Shown here piece by piece: positions 1 to 6,742 of a DNA stretch of 7,669 nt (positions within the stretch are counted from its first letter, which is position 1; each line of letters begins with the position of its first letter). Position numbers and translations under genes: made by a program. The notes under the pieces were generated by a model that was not told the origin of the DNA, did no database searches, and saw only the letters and a program-made list of their open reading frames with translations. Where the stretch lies: assembly GCA_036338435.1 (NCBI GenBank), contig JAYZCG010000031.1:1-7669 (forward strand), read 5' to 3'. This stretch comes from JAPYTY01 sp036338435. Its GTDB lineage: Bacteria; Acidobacteriota; UBA6911; RPQK01; JADFOI01.

Positions 1-2277
1 AATGAATTCAAAATTCATTTCCTTGTCAAAGGCACTGATGATCTGCCCTGTTTCATTGAATTGATAACAGATCAGTTCATTTTCCAAAATGAGCGAATTC
101 GTCTGATTAGCTTTCTTAGGAAGACCATTTTTTTGCAGCGAAGAGATACTTTGAGGCATTAGATTGATCTGAGCTGTCAGAGTGCCATCCAGATCTTCTT
201 GCACAGGCAGAGTTTGATTACTATCATCTATCAGTCCATTTTTCCAATTATCAGGAAGTTCAATTTCACGGCTAATTGGAATGTTTAAAATGTTAATCAC
301 AACGAGTGAATCATCATCTTTCTTGAAGAGTTTTTCTGCAGACAGTTTTTTAATTTCGTTACAAGCTGCAATTCCTTCAGCATATTCTTTTTCTGCCACT
401 TCATAGACCATCTTAATGCTCGAACCTGGCAGAATGTCATGAAATTGGTTGAGCAAAAGTTTCTTCCAAATCCTATCGAGTTTTTCGATAGGATAATCAT
501 CTAATTCGCCCAGGCTCAATAAATATTCTGTTTCCTGGAGCCCCTGCTCAAGTTGTCGATTTCCAAGTTTGGTTCTTGCTTGTGTGGTAAAAGTTCCACG
601 ATGATATTCAAGATAGAGTTCTCCAGACCAGACGGGTAATTGATCTTTATATAACGAAAATCTTTTGAACAAATCATCAGACCTTGAAAATTGTACTTTA
701 GGGACTCCTTCAAGGTTCTGCTGACGGATACCTCTCTCAATCATTTCTGCAGTAGGTCCTCCTCCTCCGTTACCTACTCCAAATAGACAGATCATCTCGT
801 CTAGTATGGGTTTTTCTCTAAAATTTTCTTCGGATAATTTCAAATCAAAAGGCTGCAGAAGACTGTTATAGGTATCTTCTGGAGGGAAATGGGTTAGCAC
901 TTCAGTTCCATCAATACCTCTCCATCTAAACGTGGTGTGTGGAAATCGGTTGACCTGACTCCAGCTTATTTTTTGAGTCAAAAAATAATCAATCCCGGCA
1001 CGTTTGAGGATTTGCGGCATAGAAGCTGAGTAGCCGAATACATCCGGGATCCAGCAGTTGGAAACTTCTTCACCAAATTCGTCCATGAAGAAATTCTTGC
1101 CATGGATCACTTGCCTTACCATGGATTCACCACTGATCAGGTTACAGTCGGGTTCTACCCACATACCGCCTTGAAGTTCCCATCTTCCTTCTGCCACCGC
1201 CTTCTTCACTCTTTTGTAGAGGCCTGGATAATGATCTTTAACGAATTGGTAGTGTTGCGGTTGAGAAGCTCCAAAAACATAATTTGGGTAACGCTCCATT
1301 AGCTCAAGTTGACTAGAAAACGTTCGTGCTGTTTTCCGAATGGTTTCCCTAACCGGCCAAAGCCAGCCTGTGTCAATATGGGCATGACCTACTGCGTTTA
1401 TCGTGGGTACTGTGGAGTTTGCAGGCTGGGCAAGGAGTGGAGATAGAATCTCACGGCATTTTTCAGCTCTGGTTGGATTGTCTTGGTAACAGTTTGTGGC
1501 TTCTATAAGTCCCCTGAGGATTCGTGCATATCTCATGCTTGAATCAGGCACGGTATCAAGAAGACTGTTCAACAACTGCATATCCATTAACAATGAATAG
1601 AGCTCTCTCTCGAATAGGGCGATCCTCATCCTGTTTGCTTGCCCTACATAACTTCCATGACGATCAATTGACTGGTCTTTTTTTTCATTTGATGGCCCAG
1701 CGAGTGCTATGTCAAAGAGAGAAACTGGCGTAGTTCTAAAGGCTATCTGGTTGCCTGTATTATCAACAGTTGCACTGGTTCTGGGTGGGTCTTTAGGACG
1801 GTTGATTCCCATGATGTGATTCGCCGCCGCTTCGACCCAAAGGTCTACAACTTCACCCCCCTTTGCATTAGTTTTGAGGATGAAGGTGTGACGAGTTATT
1901 TGGCCAAACACACTTCCATTGGTAAGTCCTTGTAAGGGGTCTCCTTCAGATGAAAAGACCATGGCTTCACCGTTGAAATCAAGATGGGCTACTACTTCAC
2001 GGTCCTTCCATTGATTTGGAATACTGCCCTTGAGATGAAACCATGCACTATCCCATGCTTGGCCCCATGTTTCTCCTTCCTTTATATGGTGAAATTGTAA
2101 CTGTAGCCTGTTTGCAAATGTTACAGGTTCTTTGCTATGGGCTACTTCGGCATTCAAGAGCTGATACTGTTTTAAGATTTCCCTCTCCAAACGTTCCAGA
2201 AACTGGTTGATCTTTGTCCTGAATATGTTTGGTCCGCGAAAACCGCGAAAATCTAAATTGATGTAGTCGAGCATCAT
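1..2277 (-). CDS. GH38 alpha-mannosidase, MAN2C1-like long form (partial, 3' end beyond the window)
   Basis: Glycoside hydrolase family 38: zinc-dependent, retaining hydrolysis of alpha-mannosides, probably of oligosaccharides in the cytoplasm since no signal peptide is visible. The frame is open for 759 codons to the left edge. Residues 1 to about 290 form the N-terminal domain typical of the long bacterial and MAN2C1-like enzymes. The catalytic domain then has HAHIDTGWLW (298-307; His and Asp zinc ligands), GGMWVEPDCN (370-379), WIPDVFGYS with nucleophile Asp412, and the loop GNGGGGPT around residue 503. The helical domain has LLNQFHDILPGSS (NQFHD at 610-614). The beta-rich C-terminal domain has just begun at the edge; related proteins are about 1,000 residues long, so roughly a quarter is missing. 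Odd point: relatives usually read GDGGGG where Asn503 stands. The start is one of two adjacent ATGs (2277 or 2274). An upstream remnant overlaps it by ATGA. Family assignment is very secure; the exact substrate is not known. Confidence 0.94.
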   Translation of the reverse strand, partial: MMLDYINLDFRGFRGPNIFRTKINQFLERLEREILKQYQLLNAEVAHSKEPVTFANRLQLQFHHIKEGETWGQAWDSAWFHLKGSIPNQWKDREVVAHLDFNGEAMVFSSEGDPLQGLTNGSVFGQITRHTFILKTNAKGGEVVDLWVEAAANHIMGINRPKDPPRTSATVDNTGNQIAFRTTPVSLFDIALAGPSNEKKDQSIDRHGSYVGQANRMRIALFERELYSLLMDMQLLNSLLDTVPDSSMRYARILRGLIEATNCYQDNPTRAEKCREILSPLLAQPANSTVPTINAVGHAHIDTGWLWPVRETIRKTARTFSSQLELMERYPNYVFGASQPQHYQFVKDHYPGLYKRVKKAVAEGRWELQGGMWVEPDCNLISGESMVRQVIHGKNFFMDEFGEEVSNCWIPDVFGYSASMPQILKRAGIDYFLTQKISWSQVNRFPHTTFRWRGIDGTEVLTHFPPEDTYNSLLQPFDLKLSEENFREKPILDEMICLFGVGNGGGGPTAEMIERGIRQQNLEGVPKVQFSRSDDLFKRFSLYKDQLPVWSGELYLEYHRGTFTTQARTKLGNRQLEQGLQETEYLLSLGELDDYPIEKLDRIWKKLLLNQFHDILPGSSIKMVYEVAEKEYAEGIAACNEIKKLSAEKLFKKDDDSLVVINILNIPISREIELPDNWKNGLIDDSNQTLPVQEDLDGTLTAQINLMPQSISSLQKNGLPKKANQTNSLILENELICYQFNETGQIISAFDKEMNFEFI

Positions 2278-2459
2278 TTAACCGCCTGATAAAGAAAAAT
2301 TATGTTTGGGTAAGGAGGAGGAGATCTGTCATTTTGCTGTCTCCAACTTGCCAATCTGGACCAACTCCATACACATTCAGCTTTTAGCCCTTCAAAGGGA
2401 TTGAACTCGAACTGGGAGATGAAACAGAATGGTCTTTTGAATTCTATGTCCTTTAAATT
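2274..2459 (-). pseudogene. C-terminal remnant of an unidentified gene upstream of the left GH38
   Basis: Directly upstream of the left mannosidase an open frame of 61 codons runs from a TGA (2460-2462) to a TGA at 2274-2276 that overlaps the mannosidase start (ATGA). The peptide looks protein-like: rich in Phe, Trp, Pro and Tyr, with VWSWSRLASWRQQ in the middle and PNIIFLYQAVK at the end. It has no ATG or GTG start, and an upstream stop closes the frame. The overlap is typical of operon genes, so I read this as the tail of a former upstream partner whose body has been lost or moved. A second minus-strand frame just upstream (about 2465-2630) has a strong purine-first codon pattern and could be another piece of the same gene in a shifted frame. 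I do not recognise the family. A chance open frame remains possible. Confidence 0.35.
2282..2287 (-). promoter_or_regulatory. ribosome binding site of the left GH38 gene
   Basis: On the minus strand AGGCGG lies 4 nt before the first ATG (2277-2275) and 7 nt before the second ATG (2274-2272). The spacing slightly favours the second ATG, which would shorten the protein by one residue. The motif differs from the AGGAGG consensus by one base. Confidence 0.45.
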
Positions 2460-2632
2460 TCACATTAATTCTTGTTACCATTTGCCTCATTAAATCTCTT
2501 AGGGATATATTCCACGCAGTTTGCTGTGGCCATAGCGATTTTCAGGCTCGCCTTTTTTATTTGTGACAGCCCTTGTATGAGATATGTCAGATTTGCAGCA
2601 AAAATACAAACATTAAAATCCAAACAGGCAGA

Positions 2633-2995
2633 ATGATTATAGGAATAAATCATATTAATATCGATACAACTGAACTGGAAAAAATGATCAGATTTTACTA
2701 GGAAGTTTTGGGATTGAACAATGGAGATCGTCCTCCTTTTGATGTCCATGGGGCGTGGTTGTATTCTGGAGAAAATCCGATAGTACATCTTGTTGAGGTG
2801 TCTAAGCATCTAGAAACAACTGGAAATATTGATCACTTCGCACTCAAGGCTCAGGAATATGAAAAAATGTGTGAAAAACTTTTTGCCCTTTCAATTCCAT
2901 TCGAATTACTAGATGTACCCAACACATCTGTTCGTCAGATTTTCATCAAGGATCCAAGTGGAGTGAAAATCGAACTAAATTTTTCTGAAGGTTAA
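2633..2995 (+). pseudogene. VOC-superfamily (glyoxalase/bleomycin-resistance fold) protein with an internal amber codon
   Basis: The frame encodes 120 residues, a normal length for a one-module VOC protein of two beta-alpha-beta-beta-beta repeats. It begins MIIGINHINI (the His7 position is a usual metal ligand in this fold). It then reads RFY-stop-EVLGL, where the family has FYxxVLGL, so codon 23 (2699-2701) is TAG in place of a residue such as Gln, Lys or Glu, each one base away. The second half has IVHLVEV, NIDHFAL (His68) and ends with DPSGVKIELNF (Glu114), all classic VOC landmarks. The ATG at 2633 is chosen because it restores the first strand. A TTG at 2708 after the stop would delete the first beta-alpha unit and is unlikely to give a folded protein. 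No strong ribosome binding site precedes the ATG. Substrate unknown. Most likely a recently inactivated gene; sequencing error or stop readthrough are alternatives. Confidence 0.75.
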
Positions 2996-3413
2996 ATATA
3001 CAACCCAAACCACTTCATCAGATGTACCAAAATCAAATATAAGGAATTTTCTGATGCATTCCAAGAATCCCTTCCTATGCTATTGCAACAGTACAGTTCT
3101 TTTGTTTTATATCTCGGAATCAACCCTTCACGAAAATTGGTGATATCTCAAAGGCCTTACTAGTAAGACCTAATCGGCCTGTATTTGCCACCGGGAGTTT
3201 AATCCTTTCGAACTGGAAGAAAAAAAATTGGTGTTCTGCTTCGTGTCGTTTTCAGTGGCGTGTGCTTGCCTGTCTGCAAGGGCCTCTGGTGCATGTCAAT
3301 GCGCAACAACCAACGACTGTAACCGCTACCGATTCCCGTTGAGAGTAGCGATGTGCTCGTTTAACATACTCCATCAATTTGTCTCAAAGCATCTGAGCAG
3401 CATTTATCATCCT
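2996..3413 (+). other. intergenic stretch with a start-less open frame (3055-3342)
   Basis: No complete gene is visible here. One plus-strand frame stays open for about 95 codons from a TGA at 3052-3054 to a TGA at 3340-3342. It contains no ATG, GTG or TTG near its beginning, and it crosses a run of eight A at 3220-3227. The last part (GPLVHVNAQQPTTVTATDSR) looks like the end of a beta-rich protein, so it may be the tail of a lost gene; I do not recognise it. The base composition becomes more GC-rich from about 3230 onward. Any promoter of the downstream mannosidase gene should lie in this stretch, but I cannot point to a convincing -35/-10 pair. Confidence 0.3.
3156..3167. repeat. 12-bp perfect palindrome
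   Basis: CTTACTAGTAAG is fully self-complementary. A further AGGCC (3152-3156) pairs with GGCCT (3176-3180) in the same neighbourhood. It lies about 270 bp before the second mannosidase gene and could be an operator, or simply chance; nothing else ties it to a function. Confidence 0.3.
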
Positions 3414-3419
3414 AGGAGG
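3414..3419 (+). promoter_or_regulatory. strong ribosome binding site that decides a TTG start
   Basis: A perfect AGGAGG lies 8 nt before TTG 3428-3430, ideal spacing. The ATG at 3421-3423 is only 1 nt downstream of the motif and in another reading frame, so it cannot start the mannosidase. This fixes the TTG as the start codon. Confidence 0.85.
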
Positions 3420-3427
3420 AATGCCTC

Positions 3428-5584
3428 TTGATCACCGTTCATCTGATTGGCAACGCTCATCTGGATCCTGTGTGGCTTTGGCGATGGCCAGCCGGGATTG
3501 GAGAAGCACTGGCAACCTGCCGTTCAGCAGCAGACCGCATTGAGGAGACTCCTGAGTTTATTTTTACCCGGAGTGACCAGTGGTTGTATGAACAGATCGA
3601 ATTGCTGGATCCCGCACTTTTCGAACGTATTGAACACTATGTGCGCCTAGGGAAGTGGCAGATCGTCGGTGGTTGGTACATTCAGCCTGATTGCAATCTT
3701 CCCCTAGCTGTTTCCTTCCGCAAGCATATGGAACTCGGTAGAGCTTACTTCCAGGACAAGTTCGGTGTCGAAATCACTGTGGGTTATAATGTCGATAGCT
3801 TTGGACACAATGCCATGCTTCCTAGCTTCCTTGCCGAGTCGGGATACGATAGCTATGTGATGATGCGGCCGATGGAGAATGAGAAAGCACTGCCTGCTGC
3901 GCTTTTCCGCTGGCAGGCGCCCGACGGGGCCGAGGTGCTCGTATGGCGTATTCCACGCGCCTATACCTGTTGGGAAACGGACCTAACGGAGAGTATCCAA
4001 GCATCACTGGCGGTTGCTGATCCAGACATCGGCCATGTCATGTGTTTCTATGGGGTTGGGGATCATGGTGGGGGACCTACCAAACAACAGATCGCTTGGT
4101 TGCTTGAACACCAGGAGAGCTTCGAGAATGCAAAGTTAGTGTTCTCACATCCCCGCGCGTTCTTTGCGGCCGTGAAGCCGTTCCAGCAATCACTCCCAGT
4201 CGTACAAGATGAACTTCAATTTCACGCAGTTGGTTGTTACAGCGTGGTGCATGATCTCAAGACCCAGATGCGGCGTGCAGAGCATACGCTTATCCGGGCG
4301 AAAGTCGCACAGGATATGTTCCCAGACGATGTACCCACACATATGGATGACCAGCTAGAGGCTGCATGGAAGAAGGTGCTGTTCAACCAATTCCACGACA
4401 TCTATGCCGGAACAAGCCTGGCGCAATCCTATGTGGATGCACAGGATCAGCTCGGAACAGCTTGCGATACTGCAGATACGATTATGTACCATACGCTCTT
4501 CCTCAGTATGCGAGAGCTACCAGAGGATGAACAGCAGCGCATCGTTGTGTTCAATCCATCAGATACCCCTTATTCAGGCTACCTGGAGCATGAGCCCTGG
4601 CTAGGCTGGGGATCGTTTGATGGATGGTTGGCGTGCAATAAGGGGGACCTCGTGCCCCATCAGATGGTACTACACGATTCCGTGGCACGCTCCGAGAAAC
4701 GCAAAGTGCTTTGGCTTGCAGAGATCCCTGCACAGAGCTGGAAAGTGTACTTTCTATGCTCTGGCGAGCCACCGATCTCAAACTCGACCGACTTACAGAC
4801 ATCATCCGATACGATCTCCAATAGCCACTGGAGCCTTACAGCAGGGCAAGGCGAATCACTTTTGGGGGTTACCCGGGTGAGTGATGGTACCTCACTGCTT
4901 TCCGAGGAAGGCTTAAGGATTGTGGTCCAACAGGATTCCAGCGACACATGGTCACACGGTATCGATGGGTTCCGGGAAACTATTGCTGGTTGTTTCCAGG
5001 TAACAGATACTCAGGTTGAGGAGGAGGGTCCCATACGTGCTTTGCTGAGGGTTAGGGCACGCTTCGATGCAAGTAACCTGGACCTCTTGGCTGCCCTCTA
5101 TCGGGACGATCCACGCATTGACTTGCGGCTGTTGCTCGATTGGCATCAAAGTCTCCAGATCAGCAAGCTTTGCTTTCATCTGCCCCGGACCATCATAGCT
5201 CGCTCGGACGGTATTCCAGGCTCGACCCTGTTGCGGCCTCAGAATGGTCAAGAATTCCCGCTCCATGATGTCACCTCCATCAATACAGAGGATGGAGGGA
5301 TACTGAGCATTGCCACCCCTGACTGCTTCGGCATCGACGGAACAGACAATACTGTTAGACTGACGTTGCTGCGCTCTCCCGCCTACGCCTGGCACGATCC
5401 GGCGAAGCTAGATCCAGATGCTACCTATCGCTACACCGACCAAGGGGAACACCTATTCCGTTTCTGTTTGGTTGAAGATAGCATTGAGCTTGCCTCAGAC
5501 CTAGCACTTGGGATGCACCGAGCGCCGGTCTGCCTGGATTGGACGAAAGGGATGATAGGTATAAAAGATGGGAGAAAAGTTTGA
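3428..5584 (+). CDS. GH38 alpha-mannosidase, short subfamily lacking the N-terminal domain, C-terminus shortened
   Basis: A second family-38 alpha-mannosidase of 718 residues, expected to be a zinc-dependent retaining enzyme acting in the cytoplasm (no signal peptide). The catalytic domain begins almost at residue 1: IGNAHLDPVWLWRW (7-20; His11 and Asp13 as zinc ligands), GGWYIQPDCN (ending near Asp88), GYNVDSFGHN with nucleophile Asp123, and GVGDHGGGPT with Asp212. The helical domain carries LFNQFHDIYAGTS (His323-Asp324). The beta domain reaches the conserved DQGEHLFRF (671 onward). Relatives continue for perhaps 100-150 residues past this point; here the protein stops about 40 residues later, with MIGIKDGRKV as its last ten residues. 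The stop TGA overlaps the TTG start of the SurE gene, so the two are translationally coupled. The TTG start is supported by AGGAGG 8 nt upstream. The family is certain; whether the shortened enzyme is active is open. Confidence 0.93.
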   Translation: MITVHLIGNAHLDPVWLWRWPAGIGEALATCRSAADRIEETPEFIFTRSDQWLYEQIELLDPALFERIEHYVRLGKWQIVGGWYIQPDCNLPLAVSFRKHMELGRAYFQDKFGVEITVGYNVDSFGHNAMLPSFLAESGYDSYVMMRPMENEKALPAALFRWQAPDGAEVLVWRIPRAYTCWETDLTESIQASLAVADPDIGHVMCFYGVGDHGGGPTKQQIAWLLEHQESFENAKLVFSHPRAFFAAVKPFQQSLPVVQDELQFHAVGCYSVVHDLKTQMRRAEHTLIRAKVAQDMFPDDVPTHMDDQLEAAWKKVLFNQFHDIYAGTSLAQSYVDAQDQLGTACDTADTIMYHTLFLSMRELPEDEQQRIVVFNPSDTPYSGYLEHEPWLGWGSFDGWLACNKGDLVPHQMVLHDSVARSEKRKVLWLAEIPAQSWKVYFLCSGEPPISNSTDLQTSSDTISNSHWSLTAGQGESLLGVTRVSDGTSLLSEEGLRIVVQQDSSDTWSHGIDGFRETIAGCFQVTDTQVEEEGPIRALLRVRARFDASNLDLLAALYRDDPRIDLRLLLDWHQSLQISKLCFHLPRTIIARSDGIPGSTLLRPQNGQEFPLHDVTSINTEDGGILSIATPDCFGIDGTDNTVRLTLLRSPAYAWHDPAKLDPDATYRYTDQGEHLFRFCLVEDSIELASDLALGMHRAPVCLDWTKGMIGIKDGRKV
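5570..5574 (+). promoter_or_regulatory. ribosome binding site of the SurE gene inside the mannosidase end
   Basis: GGGAG sits 6 nt before TTG 5581-5583, within the last codons of the mannosidase gene. It supports the 5581 start over an in-frame TTG at 5539, which would add 14 charged residues before the conserved ILVTNDDG and lacks an obvious Shine-Dalgarno sequence. Confidence 0.6.
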
Positions 5585-6396
5585 CCCCCACGAAACCTCA
5601 GATACTGGTCACGAATGACGATGGTGCCGATTCACCGATTTTATTGCCGCTAGTACGAGAATTATCTTCGTTTGCCCAAGTGAACACTGTAGTGCCGGCA
5701 TCGGAATGTAGTTGGACTAGCAAGGTGATAAGCCGTTTTAAACCTATAGAATTGGCCTTAATTGAGCGTGATGGTTTTACGATCCATACCTTGTCGGGCT
5801 ATCCGGCAGACTGTGCTAACATCGGTATACACAACCTTAGCCCTAATAAACCCGATCTGGTTGTTTCTGGAATCAATATTGGCTCTAACGCTGGCCTGGC
5901 TTTTGCTCTGAGTTCGGGTACCATCGGGGCAGCGGTGGAAAGTTTTCTTTCGGGAGTACCAGCCGCAGCTTTTTCTTTAGAATTACCCCTACAGGGGTTT
6001 GAACTGTGGCGATGTGAACGGCGGCTTGATCCCGCACTCGACGAGTTGATTTTAGAGTCCACCTCAGTAACAGGTGAAATCGTTGCTGAACTTTTGCGCG
6101 GTGGCTTGCCAGAAGGGTCAGATATTGTTGCAGTGAATATGCCGGAGAGCACAACGCGCGTATCGCCCAGGCGTTTGACCGGTATGACGCAAACGGGTTA
6201 CAGCTCACTCTTTGCCCGGCATGAGTCGGAGCCAAGATTTGAGTTTCAGGACTGTCAACTGTCTCGGGTTGGCGAACCGTCTAGAGGCGATAGAGAGACT
6301 CTTGATAAAGGAGAAGTCTCGATCTCTCCACTCCGTTATTCGCTTGATGCACCAGTGTGCCCAACGGATAGGCAGCGTTTTGAGCACAGCGTCTGA
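5581..6396 (+). CDS. surE: SurE-family 5'/3'-nucleotidase (survival protein)
   Basis: SurE proteins are cytoplasmic, divalent-metal-dependent phosphatases that dephosphorylate nucleoside monophosphates and some other small phosphates. This one has 271 residues, close to the usual 250-265. ILVTNDDG (8-15) supplies the metal-binding Asp13-Asp14. Ser44 aligns with the metal-ligand Ser39 of the Thermotoga protein, and SGIN (96-99) gives Asn99. Also present are GYPADC (73-78, usually GTPADC), SGTIGAAVE (112-120) and, near the end, ETLDKGEVSISPLRYSLD, matching the typical TD-x-AL-x-x-G-x-VSVTPL ending, so the gene is full length. The segment around Ser44 (SECSWTSKVIS) departs from the common pattern, which may mean altered specificity. 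The TTG start overlaps the mannosidase stop as TTGA. I infer co-expression with the mannosidase; surE more often sits beside pcm, nlpD or other housekeeping genes. Confidence 0.9.
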   Translation: MTPTKPQILVTNDDGADSPILLPLVRELSSFAQVNTVVPASECSWTSKVISRFKPIELALIERDGFTIHTLSGYPADCANIGIHNLSPNKPDLVVSGINIGSNAGLAFALSSGTIGAAVESFLSGVPAAAFSLELPLQGFELWRCERRLDPALDELILESTSVTGEIVAELLRGGLPEGSDIVAVNMPESTTRVSPRRLTGMTQTGYSSLFARHESEPRFEFQDCQLSRVGEPSRGDRETLDKGEVSISPLRYSLDAPVCPTDRQRFEHSV

Positions 6397-6742
6397 AATC
6401 GATCTAGGAAGTCTAGATGTCCAATTCCGCATTGCGGAGTCTTCTTCATGGTACTTATTGCGGTGTTTTACTCTTCGTAGGGGGCATATGGGGAGAAGAG
6501 GCCCGTGTCGATTCTTTCCAAAGTCAACTTTCTCCAATTGTTGGGTATTCCTTATGACTTTACCGGTCTGTACTTTGTTTTTCTCATCCCCAATTCAGGT
6601 TGGAACTACGTGGTGCGTCTGCACTGAGTAAGCTAGCGTCTTCGCCCCTATCATTGAAGGGTTTACATAGATCCATAATCAATGACTTATAGGCTTATCC
6701 ATAAAGCTGGCTTATGAAGCTCGGGGGGTAATCTACCAGTAA
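6397..6742 (+). other. region after surE without an intact gene
   Basis: Continuing in the surE frame past its TGA there are 27 codons (hydrophobic near GVFFMVLIAVFY), a TAG (6478-6480), and 48 more open codons to a TGA at 6625-6627. This second part looks somewhat protein-like (LLGIPYDFTGLYFVFLIP). Another plus frame is open from within surE to about 6631 but is an out-of-frame shadow for much of its length. A 7-bp direct repeat GGCTTAT occurs near 6692 and 6710. I see no intrinsic terminator with a GC-rich stem and T-run after surE. Possibly decayed coding sequence; no family recognised. Confidence 0.3.

Noticed and set aside
2313..2322. AAGGAGGAGG on the plus strand, a perfect-looking Shine-Dalgarno sequence.
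   Set aside because: The only starts at proper distance (ATT or TTG) lead to a frame of under 20 codons. On the minus strand the same bases read as Pro codons of the remnant tail.
2468..2636. Plus-strand frame ending in TGA that overlaps the VOC ATG (ATGA), with a hydrophobic stretch FAVAIAIFRLAFFICD.
   Set aside because: It has no start codon with a ribosome binding site and a stop just upstream. The opposite strand has the stronger purine-first codon pattern, so the overlap is probably chance.
3421..3423. ATG directly after AGGAGGA as a start for the second mannosidase.
   Set aside because: It is in another frame from the mannosidase and only 1 nt from the Shine-Dalgarno core; TTG 3428 fits both frame and spacing.
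4952..5395. Long minus-strand open frames inside the second mannosidase and surE.
   Set aside because: They are antisense shadows of clearly conserved GH38 and SurE coding sequence.
5539..5541. TTG 5539 as a longer start for SurE.
   Set aside because: It adds 14 charged residues not typical for the family, lacks a ribosome binding site, and would overlap the mannosidase by 46 nt; TTG 5581 has GGGAG at 6 nt.
6212..6631. 139-codon plus-strand frame overlapping the end of surE.
   Set aside because: The first 185 nt run out of frame inside surE, whose conserved C-terminal motif lies there; the rest resembles no known protein.
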